Assembly: GCF_001905465.1 (NCBI RefSeq) | Contig: NZ_LISX01000001.1 | Span: 965,284 to 1,004,847 of the forward strand | Direction of reading: 5' to 3' | Origin: Kitasatospora sp. CB01950 | GTDB lineage: Bacteria > Actinomycetota > Actinomycetes > Streptomycetales > Streptomycetaceae | Length of the DNA stretch: 39,564 nucleotides | Shown here: positions 24,718 through 33,119 of the stretch, in pieces | How positions within the stretch are numbered: the stretch's first letter is position 1 | How the letters are laid out: the number at the start of each line of letters is the position of its first letter | Program-made: the position numbers and the translations under genes | The notes under the pieces: generated by a model | Seen by the model: the letters and a program-made list of their open reading frames with translations, nothing else | Told to the model about the DNA's origin: nothing | Database searches by the model: none

Positions 24718-26415
24718 ATGAAGAAGCCCACCCTGAAGGCCCCCAAGCTGAAGGCCCCCGGACTGAGCGCGGTCAAGGGCGGCAGCCGCACCGGCCAGTC
24801 GCTGCTGGCCGGAGCCGCCGTGCTCGGCCTGGTGTTCGGCATCGCCGAACTGCGCGCCCCCGCCTCCCCGACGGCCGGCGCGGACGGCCGGCGCACCACC
24901 ACCCAGGTGGAGCGCACCTCGCTGGTCTGCCCGATGCCGCTGCAGGGCGCCGTCGGCACGACCAACCTGACGCTGTTCAGCCCCGAGGGCGGCACCGGCG
25001 GCGCGGGCACCGGCCTGCTCGCCGACGTCACGCCCGACAACGTGCTGGCCGCGCAGAACCCCGTCCGGCCCCCCGCCGGGCCCTCCGGCGAACCGTCCGG
25101 GCAGCCCTCGGGACAGCCGTCCGGGCAGGCGTCCGGTCAGCCCTCCGGCCAGCCCTCGGGGCAGGCGTCGGGCCAGCCCTCGGGCAGCGCCGCCAAGGGC
25201 GGCTCGCCGGTGCTGGACACCCGGATCACGCTCGCCAAGCCCGGAGCCCCGGCCACCGGGCCCGCGGCCAACAACAGCGACGCGGGCGGCGCCTTCGCGA
25301 TCGCCACCGGCAACCTCGCCCCCGGCTTCACCGTCACCCAGACCACCAGCACCGAGGGCATCGCCTCGCTGTCCGGCGTCCGCTGCGCGCCCTCCGGCAC
25401 CAGCTTCTGGTTCGCCGGCGCCAGCACCGTCAACGACCGCAGCGACTACGTCACCCTGGTCAACGCCGACAGCCTGCCCGCCGTGGTCGACCTGCGGCTG
25501 TACGGCGACAAGGGCCTGATCGACAACGATCTCGCCACCGGCATCGCGCTCGCCCCCGGCACCTCGCAGTCGTACGCGCTCAACGGGTACAGCAAGGGCC
25601 AGGTCGCCGACCTCGCCGTGCACGTGGTCGCCCGCAGCGGCCGGGTCGGCGTCGGCCTGCACGCCCGCGACGGCAGCAAGGGCGCGGACTGGCTGGAGCC
25701 GTCCGTCGACCCGGCCCCGACCGTCACCATCCCGGGCATCCCCTCCGACGTCACCACCGCCCACCTGGTGGTGGCCACCGACTCCCCGGACGACGCCGAC
25801 CTGAAGGTCCAACTGTCCGGCAAGAACGGCTGGTTCACGCCCGCCGGCAAGGAGTCCATCCACGTCAAGGCCGGGATGACCGCCACCCTGGACTTCCAGT
25901 TCACCGCCGACACCCGGGACGGCGCCAGCGCGATCCGGCTCACCCCGTCCGACCCCGCGCACGCCGCCCCCGTGGTCGCCGGGCTGCGGGTCGACCGGGA
26001 GAACAAGGGCAAGACCGAGTCCGCCTGGCTGGCCGGCGGCGCACCCGTCGGACCCCGGGCCTCGATCGCCGACAACCGCGGCGGACAGACCGCCCTGATG
26101 CTCACCGCCACCGACACGGACGCCAAGGTCCGGGTCACCTCCTCGGCCGGTGCGAGCGGCGGCACCCCCGCGACCAAGGAGGTGTCCGTCGCGGCGGGCA
26201 CCACCGTCAGCGTGGACGGCCTCGATCCGGCCGGGGTGAACGGGCCCTACGCGATCACCGTGGAGACCCTCTCCGGAGGCCCGGTACTGGCCGCCCGCCA
26301 ACTCTCCATCGGCGTCAAGGACGTCCCCACCTTCACCACCCAGCAGCTGCGCGACGACCACGCCACCGTCCAGGTGCCGCACGTCGCCGGCGACCCCGGA
26401 GTCGTGCTCAAGTGA
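24718..26415 (+). CDS. DUF5719 family exported protein
   Basis: 565 residues. A Lys-rich start (MKKPTLKAPKLKAPG) and a hydrophobic stretch (about 28-44) form an uncleaved signal anchor. Then comes a conserved Cys 71 (LVCPMPLQG), a low-complexity linker of eight SGQP/SGQA units (123-154) and a large beta-rich region with one more Cys (SGVRCAPSGTSFWFAG). From memory this is the DUF5719 partner of the whiB-linked glycosyltransferase. No catalytic motif is visible; an outer-face accessory or anchoring role is inferred. It starts six bases after the glycosyltransferase stop. The downstream hairpin ends the operon. Confidence 0.85.
   Translation: MKKPTLKAPKLKAPGLSAVKGGSRTGQSLLAGAAVLGLVFGIAELRAPASPTAGADGRRTTTQVERTSLVCPMPLQGAVGTTNLTLFSPEGGTGGAGTGLLADVTPDNVLAAQNPVRPPAGPSGEPSGQPSGQPSGQASGQPSGQPSGQASGQPSGSAAKGGSPVLDTRITLAKPGAPATGPAANNSDAGGAFAIATGNLAPGFTVTQTTSTEGIASLSGVRCAPSGTSFWFAGASTVNDRSDYVTLVNADSLPAVVDLRLYGDKGLIDNDLATGIALAPGTSQSYALNGYSKGQVADLAVHVVARSGRVGVGLHARDGSKGADWLEPSVDPAPTVTIPGIPSDVTTAHLVVATDSPDDADLKVQLSGKNGWFTPAGKESIHVKAGMTATLDFQFTADTRDGASAIRLTPSDPAHAAPVVAGLRVDRENKGKTESAWLAGGAPVGPRASIADNRGGQTALMLTATDTDAKVRVTSSAGASGGTPATKEVSVAAGTTVSVDGLDPAGVNGPYAITVETLSGGPVLAARQLSIGVKDVPTFTTQQLRDDHATVQVPHVAGDPGVVLK
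25084..25179 (+). repeat. 12-base tandem repeat coding SGQP/SGQA
   Basis: Eight head-to-tail 12-base units encode SGEP, SGQP and SGQA tetrapeptides between the membrane anchor and the folded part of the DUF5719 protein. Units differ mainly at third positions. It is likely a flexible wall-crossing linker. Confidence 0.85.
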
Positions 26416-26421
26416 CGCACC

Positions 26422-26447
26422 GGCCGGGGGCCCCCGGGCCCCCGGCC
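26422..26447. terminator. bidirectional terminator between DUF5719 gene and zincin-like gene
   Basis: GGCCGGGGGC (26422-26431) pairs perfectly with GCCCCCGGCC (26438-26447) around CCCCGG. It joins two convergent genes and touches the stop codon of the minus-strand one. Confidence 0.85.
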
Positions 26448-26893
26448 TACTCCTCGCCGTAGCGCGGGTCGATCGCGTCCGGCGACAGCCCCAGCAGCTC
26501 CGCGACCTGCTCGATCAGGATCTCGTGGACCAGCGCGGCCCGGTCCTCCTTCGACTTGGCGCGGATCTCCACCGGCCGCCGGTAGACCAGGATTCGGCTG
26601 CGCCGCCCCTTCGCGCCGGGAATCACCCGGCCGAGCGGCACGCCGTCCGGCTCCGGCTCACCCTTGACGGGGAGCGGGACCTCCAGGACGGCGAACTCCA
26701 CGTCCTCCAGCTGCGGCCAGCGCCGCATCAGCCGCTCCATCGACTCCCGGACGTAGTCGTCGAAGAGCTCCGACCTGGTCAGCGAGATGGGCACCTGCGG
26801 CGGGGCCAGCGGCCCGCGCAGGCCGCGGCCGTGCCGGTCGCGGTGCCTGCGGCGACCGGGACCGGGCGGGGACGAAGGTGTCGAGCTCTCCAT
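26447..26893 (-). CDS. zincin_1-like metallopeptidase-family protein with broken HExxH
   Basis: 148 residues. The C-terminal half resembles the small metallopeptidase-like family PF06262 (LFDDYVRESMERL, LGRVIPGAKGRRSRILVYRRP, then a VHEILIEQVAELLGL helix). In active members that helix carries HExxH; here it reads HEILI (His 123, Glu 124), so the second zinc ligand is missing and peptidase activity is doubtful. The first ~30 residues are Arg/Pro-rich. ATG 26893 was chosen because the protein from there matches the usual compact size; an upstream ATG at 27019 adds only low-complexity sequence. It is divergent from the DUF3499 gene. Confidence 0.82.
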   Translation of the reverse strand: MESSTPSSPPGPGRRRHRDRHGRGLRGPLAPPQVPISLTRSELFDDYVRESMERLMRRWPQLEDVEFAVLEVPLPVKGEPEPDGVPLGRVIPGAKGRRSRILVYRRPVEIRAKSKEDRAALVHEILIEQVAELLGLSPDAIDPRYGEE

Positions 26894-27009
26894 AGCAGGG
26901 TCGAGCGTAGTCCCTGGATGCCCGGAAGTGGACCACCCGAGCACGCCGCGTGACGGCGCGGGGACACGCGCGCCGGGGGCGGGTCTTCGCGGCCCGGTCC
27001 CACTTGCGG

Positions 27010-27015
27010 TACCGT
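27010..27015 (+). promoter_or_regulatory. -10 box TACCGT, possible leaderless start of the DUF3499 gene
   Basis: TACCGT ends eight bases before the GTG at 27024. No Shine-Dalgarno precedes the GTG. -35 not recognised. Confidence 0.35.
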
Positions 27016-27023
27016 CCACCCTC

Positions 27024-27374
27024 GTGAGCTCTGTACGTCGTTGTTCGCGGACCGCGTGCGGCCGTCCGGCCGTGGCGACACTGACGTACGTCTACGCGGA
27101 CTCCACCGCGGTGCTCGGCCCGCTCGCGACGTACGCCGAACCGCACTGCTACGACCTGTGCGCCGAGCACGCCGAGCGCCTCACCGCCCCGCGCGGCTGG
27201 GAGGTGGTCCGGCTGGCCGCCGAGACCAACCCGCTGCGGCGCAGCAGCGACGACCTGGAGGCGCTGGCCAACGCGGTGCGCGAGGCCGCCCGCCCGCCGC
27301 GCCAGAGCCCCCCGCCGGACGGCGAGGGCGGCCGCCGCGGCCACCTGCGGGTCCTGCGCTCCCCGGACAGCTGA
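27024..27374 (+). CDS. DUF3499 family protein
   Basis: 116 residues. Actinobacterial DUF3499 family, function unknown. The N-terminal ~65 residues carry two close cysteine pairs, RRCSRTACGRPA (Cys 7, 12) and PHCYDLCAEHAERL (Cys 42, 46 with His 41 and 49), arranged like a zinc ribbon, plus LTYVYADSTAVLGPL and the closing PRGWEVVRL. The tail is disordered and basic/proline-rich. The GTG start is set by the conserved beginning VSSVRRCSRTAC. It lies upstream of manB on the same strand but a hairpin stands between them. Confidence 0.85.
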   Translation: MSSVRRCSRTACGRPAVATLTYVYADSTAVLGPLATYAEPHCYDLCAEHAERLTAPRGWEVVRLAAETNPLRRSSDDLEALANAVREAARPPRQSPPPDGEGGRRGHLRVLRSPDS

Positions 27375-27376
27375 CA

Positions 27377-27397
27377 CCGGCCCGTTCCCCGGGCCGG
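27377..27397 (+). terminator. hairpin after DUF3499 gene
   Basis: CCGGCCCG (27377-27384) pairs with CGGGCCGG (27390-27397), loop TTCCC. A TACGCT hexamer (27399-27404) follows at once and may be the -10 of manB, leaving a leader of about 70 bases. Confidence 0.6.
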
Positions 27398-27479
27398 GTA
27401 CGCTGCCCCTCAGCGGCTTCGGACGGTGCGTCCGGTATGCGCGCGCAGCACATCGCAGCACACACACGGGAGCATTCTG

Positions 27480-28865
27480 GTGCGGGACCTCAAGCAGCTT
27501 GTGAAGGCGTACGACGTCCGGGGCGTGGTGCCGGACCAGTGGGACGAGTCGCTGGCGTACGCCTTCGGTGCGGCCTTCGTCGAGGTGGTCGGCGGCAACG
27601 CGATCGTCGTCGGCCACGACATGCGCCCGTCCTCGCCCTCGCTGTCCCGCGCGTTCGCCGAGGGCGCCGCCTCCCGCGGCGCCGACGTGGTCGAGATCGG
27701 CCTGTGCTCCACCGACCAGCTGTACTTCGCCAGCGGCAGCCTGGACCTGCCCGGCGCGATGTTCACCGCCTCGCACAACCCCGCCCAGTACAACGGCATC
27801 AAGCTGTGCCGGGCCGGCGCCGCCCCGGTCGGCCAGGACACCGGCCTGTCCGACATCCGCGAGCTGGTCGAGTCCTGGCTGGACGAGAACGGCACGGTGC
27901 ACGTCCCCGCCTCCGACGCCGTCACCGGCTCGCTGTCCGCCAAGGAGACCCTGGACGGCTACGCCGCGCACCTGCGCAAGCTGGTCGACCTGGCGGAGAT
28001 CCGCCCGCTGAAGGTCGTCGTCGACGCGGGCAACGGCATGGGCGGCCACACCGTGCCCACCGTCTTCGCCGGCCTGCCGCTGGACGTCGTCCCGATGTAC
28101 TTCGAGCTGGACGGCACCTTCCCCAACCACGAGGCCAACCCGCTGGACCCGGCCAACCTGGTCGACCTGCAGGCCAAGGTCCGCGAGGTCGGCGCCGACA
28201 TCGGCCTGGCCTTCGACGGCGACGCCGACCGCTGCTTCGTGATCGACGAGAACGGCGACCCGGTCTCCCCGTCCGCGATCACCGCCCTGGTCGCCGAGCG
28301 CGAGATCGCCCGCGCCCAGGCCGCCGGCGAGGCGCAGCCGACCATCATCCACAACCTGATCACCTCCTGGACCGTCCCCGAGGTGGTCCGCGACCTCGGC
28401 GGCGTCCCGGTCCGCACCCGGGTCGGCCACTCCTTCATCAAGCAGGAGATGGCCGTCACCGACGCCGTCTTCGGCGGCGAGCACTCCGCGCACTACTACT
28501 TCCGCGACTTCTGGCGCGCCGACACCGGCATGCTGGCCGCCCTGCACGTGCTGGCCGCCCTCGGCGAGCAGCAGCAGCCGCTGTCGGCGCTGACCGAGAA
28601 GTACAACCGCTACGCCGCCTCCGGCGAGATCAACTCCACCGTCGCCGACCAGGCCGCCGCCACCGAGCTGGTCCGCGCCGCCTACGCCGGCCAGGAGGGC
28701 GTCACCGTCGACGAGCTGGACGGCCTCACCGTGGCCGGCCCGGACTGGTGGTTCAACCTGCGCGCCTCCAACACCGAGCCGCTGCTGCGCCTGAACGCCG
28801 AGGCCAAGGACCCGGCGAAGATGGCGGAGCTGCGCGACGGCGTCCTGGCCATCGTCCGGGCCTGA
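27480..28865 (+). CDS. manB: phosphomannomutase / phosphoglucomutase
   Basis: 461 residues. Interconverts mannose-6-P and mannose-1-P, feeding GDP-mannose and so glycan and protein mannosylation. All four alpha-D-phosphohexomutase loops are intact: phosphoserine loop TASHNPAQYNGIK (Ser 98), metal loop DGDADRC (246-252), sugar-specificity loop GEHSAHYYFRDFW (333-345), and phosphate-binding loop RASNTEPLLR (428-437). GEHS is typical of PMM/PGM. The start is GTG 27480 with GGGAG seven bases before it. Its own terminator follows. Confidence 0.95.
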   Translation: MRDLKQLVKAYDVRGVVPDQWDESLAYAFGAAFVEVVGGNAIVVGHDMRPSSPSLSRAFAEGAASRGADVVEIGLCSTDQLYFASGSLDLPGAMFTASHNPAQYNGIKLCRAGAAPVGQDTGLSDIRELVESWLDENGTVHVPASDAVTGSLSAKETLDGYAAHLRKLVDLAEIRPLKVVVDAGNGMGGHTVPTVFAGLPLDVVPMYFELDGTFPNHEANPLDPANLVDLQAKVREVGADIGLAFDGDADRCFVIDENGDPVSPSAITALVAEREIARAQAAGEAQPTIIHNLITSWTVPEVVRDLGGVPVRTRVGHSFIKQEMAVTDAVFGGEHSAHYYFRDFWRADTGMLAALHVLAALGEQQQPLSALTEKYNRYAASGEINSTVADQAAATELVRAAYAGQEGVTVDELDGLTVAGPDWWFNLRASNTEPLLRLNAEAKDPAKMAELRDGVLAIVRA

Positions 28866-28872
28866 CCGCCCG

Positions 28873-28893
28873 GTCAGCCAGCCGCTGACTTTT
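28873..28893 (+). terminator. manB terminator with T-tract
   Basis: GTCAGC (28873-28878) pairs with GCTGAC (28884-28889), loop CAGCC, followed by TTTT. It is one of the few hairpins here with a run of T. Confidence 0.65.
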
Positions 28894-28899
28894 CCCGTG

Positions 28900-28930
28900 C
28901 CCCGGCCGGTAGGGTTGCCACCGGCCGGGG
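28900..28930. promoter_or_regulatory. 11-bp dyad enclosing a TAGGGT box, upstream of the Trm112-like gene
   Basis: CCCCGGCCGGT (28900-28910) is perfectly complementary to ACCGGCCGGGG (28920-28930). The first base of TAGGGT (28910-28915) is the last base of the left arm and the rest lies in the loop. CTGACT (28885-28890) could be its -35 at a long 19-bp spacing. The dyad would straddle both the -10 box and the transcription start, so it could be an operator or an RNA hairpin at the very 5' end. Confidence 0.45.
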
Positions 28931-28990
28931 TACTGCTGTGTCACCGGCCGTCCGTACCGCCGCAGCCCACAGATCCGGAGCCCGACCACC

Positions 28991-29173
28991 ATGAGCCTGC
29001 CGTCCTTCCTGCTGGAGATCCTGGTCTGCCCGGAGTGCCGCGCGCCCCTCGCCGAGGAGATCCAGGACGAGACCCACGAGCTGCGCTGCACCGGTGAGGG
29101 CTGCGGCCTGGTCTACCCGGTGCGCGACGGCATCCCGGTCCTGCTGGTGGACGAGGCCCGCCGCCCGTCCTGA
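28991..29173 (+). CDS. Trm112-like zinc-ribbon protein
   Basis: 60 residues. The Trm112/YcaR family of small zinc-ribbon proteins that partner methyltransferases. It shows [14 protein letters not shown] with Cys 13 and 16, then [20 protein letters not shown] with Cys 33 and 38, and ends with the family's [12 protein letters not shown] lies about ten bases before the ATG. The gap to the SIS gene is 33 bp and the two are probably cotranscribed. Confidence 0.92.
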   Translation: MSLPSFLLEILVCPECRAPLAEEIQDETHELRCTGEGCGLVYPVRDGIPVLLVDEARRPS

Positions 29174-29206
29174 CCCTGCCCCGTCAGTCGCTGGAGGCCA
29201 GCCGCC

Positions 29207-30373
29207 ATGTTCGACGACTCCCTGCTGGACGACCCGGCCGCCCTGCAGCGCGCCGACCGCCGACGTGAACTGCTGGCGCTGGCCGGGGCGGGCGCCCGGA
29301 TCCGGGTCGCGCTGCGCCGCGCCGACGCGGCCGGCGTCAACTCCCTGAACCCGGAGGGTCGTCCGCGCGCCGTGCTGGTTGCCGGACACGGCGGGGTGCT
29401 GACCGCGGCGGCCGTGCTGGCCGCGCTGGCGGTGCCCAACTGCCAGGTGTGGCCGCTGCCGCCGTCCGACGCACGTCCCGCCGGGCCCGCGTTCACCGAC
29501 GGAGAGACCTGGCAACTGCCCGGCTGGGCGGGCCCGTTGGACCTCGTGGTGCTGGCCAGCGCGGGCGGCCGCGAAGGCGGGATGATCAACCTCGCCGAGC
29601 AGGCCTACACCCGCGGCTGCGCGATCGCGGTGATCGCCCCCGACGGCTCGGAGCTCGCCGAGGCGGCCCTCCAGGTCCGCGGCCTGCCGCTGCCGTTCGA
29701 GCCGAGCGCGGTGGAGCCCGACGGCGCCGACGCCGAACCCGACCTGCCCGCCGAGGACCCGGCCGCGCTGTGGGCGGTGCTCGCCCCGCTGCTCACGCTG
29801 GCCGACCGGGTCGGCGTGGCCCCGCTTGCCCCCGGCTCGCTGGAGGCCGCCGCCGACCGCCTCGACGAGGTGGCGGTGCGCTGCCGCCCCGACGCCCAGG
29901 CGTACGACAACCCGGCCAAGACGCTGGCCGGGCAACTCGCCGAGACCGTCCCGCTGCTGTGGTCCGACGGCGCCGCGGCCGCGGCCGTGGGGGAGCGGTT
30001 CGCCGCCGCGCTCGCAGACCGGGCCGGCCTGCCCGCGCTGACCGCCCGCCTCCCGCAGGCGCTGACCGCGCACCGCGGCATGTTCAACGGCCGGCTGGGC
30101 GCCGGCGCCGACCCCGACGACTTCTTCCGCGACCGGGTCGACGAGCCGGTGCCGCTGCAGCTCCAGGTGCTGATGCTCCGCCACACCCCGGGCGTCGCCG
30201 AACTGGAGGCAGCGGCCTGGCCGGTGGCCCGGGCCCGCCGCCTCGCCGCCGCCCACGAGGTGCGGATCACCGAGCACGCCTCCAGCCTGGAGGACCCCCT
30301 GCAGGCGCTGGCCGAACTGATCGGCCTGACCGACTTCGCCGCCGTGTACCTGGGCCTGGCCACCCGGAACTGA
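29207..30373 (+). CDS. SIS-domain protein, phosphoglucose/phosphomannose isomerase-like
   Basis: 388 residues. Resembles the bifunctional phosphoglucose/phosphomannose isomerase family, though the SIS signatures are weak: VLVAGHGGVLTAAAVLAAL stands for the first phospho-sugar site and DLVVLASAGGREGGMINLAEQA for the second, with LRHTPGVAELEAAAWPVARA near the end. GGAGG precedes the ATG by nine bases. Position after manB and Trm112 fits a role in making mannose phosphates. The substrate-binding Ser/Thr residues look partly replaced by Gly, so activity is uncertain. No separate manA gene follows, although I recall one at this place in some streptomycetes. Confidence 0.82.
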   Translation: MFDDSLLDDPAALQRADRRRELLALAGAGARIRVALRRADAAGVNSLNPEGRPRAVLVAGHGGVLTAAAVLAALAVPNCQVWPLPPSDARPAGPAFTDGETWQLPGWAGPLDLVVLASAGGREGGMINLAEQAYTRGCAIAVIAPDGSELAEAALQVRGLPLPFEPSAVEPDGADAEPDLPAEDPAALWAVLAPLLTLADRVGVAPLAPGSLEAAADRLDEVAVRCRPDAQAYDNPAKTLAGQLAETVPLLWSDGAAAAAVGERFAAALADRAGLPALTARLPQALTAHRGMFNGRLGAGADPDDFFRDRVDEPVPLQLQVLMLRHTPGVAELEAAAWPVARARRLAAAHEVRITEHASSLEDPLQALAELIGLTDFAAVYLGLATRN

Positions 30374-30443
30374 CACGGTATCGTCCCCTTTCGTCAACCA
30401 AGGCCCGGCAAAGTCAGGGCCCGCTGCGGAGGGAAGTACCGGG

Positions 30444-31418
30444 TTGAGTACCGAAGGCGGCACCAAGGCTCTGGTGGCGGCACTGTCCGCGAACCTCGGC
30501 ATCGCGGTCAGCAAGTTCGTGGCGTTCGCGTTCTCCGGCTCGTCCTCGATGCTCGCCGAGGGCGTGCACTCGCTGGCCGACTCGGGCAACCAGGTGCTGC
30601 TGCTGGTCGGCGGCAAGCGCTCGCAGCGGGCCGCCACCGAGGAGCACCCGTTCGGGTACGGCCGCGAGCGGTACGTTTACGGGTTCCTGGTCTCCATCGT
30701 GCTGTTCAGCCTCGGCGGCATGTTCGCCATCTACGAGGGCTACGAGAAGATCAGCCACCCGCACGAGCTGGAGAACTGGTACTGGCCGGTCGGCGTGCTG
30801 CTGTTCGCCATCCTGCTGGAGGGCTGGTCCTTCCGCACCGCGTTCCGCGAGGCGTCCAAGGCCAAGGGCAAGCACGGCTGGGCGTCCTACATCCGCCGCG
30901 CCAAGGCCCCCGAGCTGCCCGTGGTGCTGCTGGAGGACAGCGGCGCGCTGGTCGGCCTGCTGCTGGCGCTGCTCGGCGTCGGCCTGACCGTCGCCACCGG
31001 CGACGCGGTCTGGGACGGCGTCGGCACCCTGTGCATCGGCCTGCTGCTGGTGGCCATCGCGCTGGTGCTGGCCCTGGAGACCAAGTCGCTGCTGATCGGC
31101 GAGTCCGCGGACGCCGAGGTGGTGGCGAAGATCCGCGAGGCGCTGGTCGACCACGACACCGTCACCGGCGTGATCCACATGCGCACCCTGCACGTCGGCC
31201 CCGAGGAACTGCTGGTCGCCGCGAAGATCGGGGTCAACGCCGAGGACAGCGCCGCCGTGGTCGCCGAGGCGATCGACCGGGCCGAGGTCCGGGTCCGCAA
31301 GGCCGTGCCGATCGCCCGCGCGATCTACCTGGAGCCCGACATCTACTCCGAGGAGAAGGCGCTGGCCGGGCCGGACGCCGACGCGACCCCGGGCGGACCG
31401 GGCCCGAACGCCCACTGA
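30444..31418 (+). CDS. cation diffusion facilitator family transporter
   Basis: 324 residues. Proton-coupled efflux of divalent metals such as Zn(II) or Fe(II). N-terminal spans carry the metal-site pattern EGVHSLADSGNQ (His 42, Asp 46); later come VLLEDSGALVGLLLALLGV, another typical site, and a C-terminal cytoplasmic domain (about 215-300) with VTGVIHMRTLHVGPEELLV that dimerises in this family. The start codon is TTG 30444, supported by GGAGGGA nine bases upstream; no ATG or GTG in frame fits better. It lies 70 bp after the SIS gene and may be in its transcription unit or start from a TATCGT box near 30379. Confidence 0.9.
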   Translation: MSTEGGTKALVAALSANLGIAVSKFVAFAFSGSSSMLAEGVHSLADSGNQVLLLVGGKRSQRAATEEHPFGYGRERYVYGFLVSIVLFSLGGMFAIYEGYEKISHPHELENWYWPVGVLLFAILLEGWSFRTAFREASKAKGKHGWASYIRRAKAPELPVVLLEDSGALVGLLLALLGVGLTVATGDAVWDGVGTLCIGLLLVAIALVLALETKSLLIGESADAEVVAKIREALVDHDTVTGVIHMRTLHVGPEELLVAAKIGVNAEDSAAVVAEAIDRAEVRVRKAVPIARAIYLEPDIYSEEKALAGPDADATPGGPGPNAH

Positions 31419-31421
31419 CCG

Positions 31422-31441
31422 CCGCCCGGGCGGTGTAGATT
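31422..31441 (+). promoter_or_regulatory. 12-bp palindrome and -10 box TAGATT upstream of ahcY
   Basis: CCGCCCGGGCGG (31422-31433) is a perfect palindrome directly before TAGATT (31436-31441). The box would start a transcript near 31448 and give a leader of about 150 bases. The palindrome occupies the spacer, where a repressor could block polymerase. Confidence 0.45.
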
Positions 31442-31476
31442 CGTCCGCAGTGCCAAACGTCGCTGCTGATGGCGGT

Positions 31477-31538
31477 CGATCGGAGCCCGCTCCGGTCGAG
31501 GGAGAGAGGTCCTCCGACGGATTGTGCCGCAGCGGAGG
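31477..31538 (+). ncRNA. structured 5' leader of ahcY, unassigned
   Basis: Two hairpins: CGATCGGAGC with GCTCCGGTCG (31477-31498, one G-T pair, very tight loop), and CCTCCG with CGGAGG (31511-31516 and 31533-31538). They lie in the ~150-base leader between the predicted promoter and ahcY. They do not match the conserved core of the SAH riboswitch as I remember it, so the function is open. Confidence 0.35.
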
Positions 31539-31601
31539 GCCGACACCGACCCTCTGCCGCTCAGCACACCCGTAACCAGGCCCATGCAGCGAGGAGTTCG
31601 C

Positions 31602-33050
<1,449 letters not shown>

Positions 33051-33061
33051 CAGGCCGTCAA

Positions 33062-33107
33062 CGCCGGTGCCCGGTACTCCCGTTCACGGGGGTGCCGGGC
33101 ACCGGCG
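33062..33107. terminator. terminator after ahcY
   Basis: CGCCGGTGCCCGG (33062-33074) pairs with CCGGGCACCGGCG (33095-33107); inside, CCCG-TTCA-CGGG makes a second stem. It stands between convergent ahcY and the minus-strand sensor gene. Confidence 0.88.
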
Positions 33108-33119
33108 CGTTCGGGGCCG

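Noticed and set aside
20821..26382. A 1853-codon open frame on the minus strand
   Set aside because: It is Gly/Ala/Arg/Val-rich with no recognisable domain and lies opposite the glycosyltransferase and DUF5719 genes; a GC-driven shadow.
26658..28547. 629-codon minus-strand frame opposite manB
   Set aside because: Shadow of manB, which has all four mutase loops.
31442..31601. SAH riboswitch upstream of ahcY
   Set aside because: The conserved core and pseudoknot sequence as I remember them are not seen.
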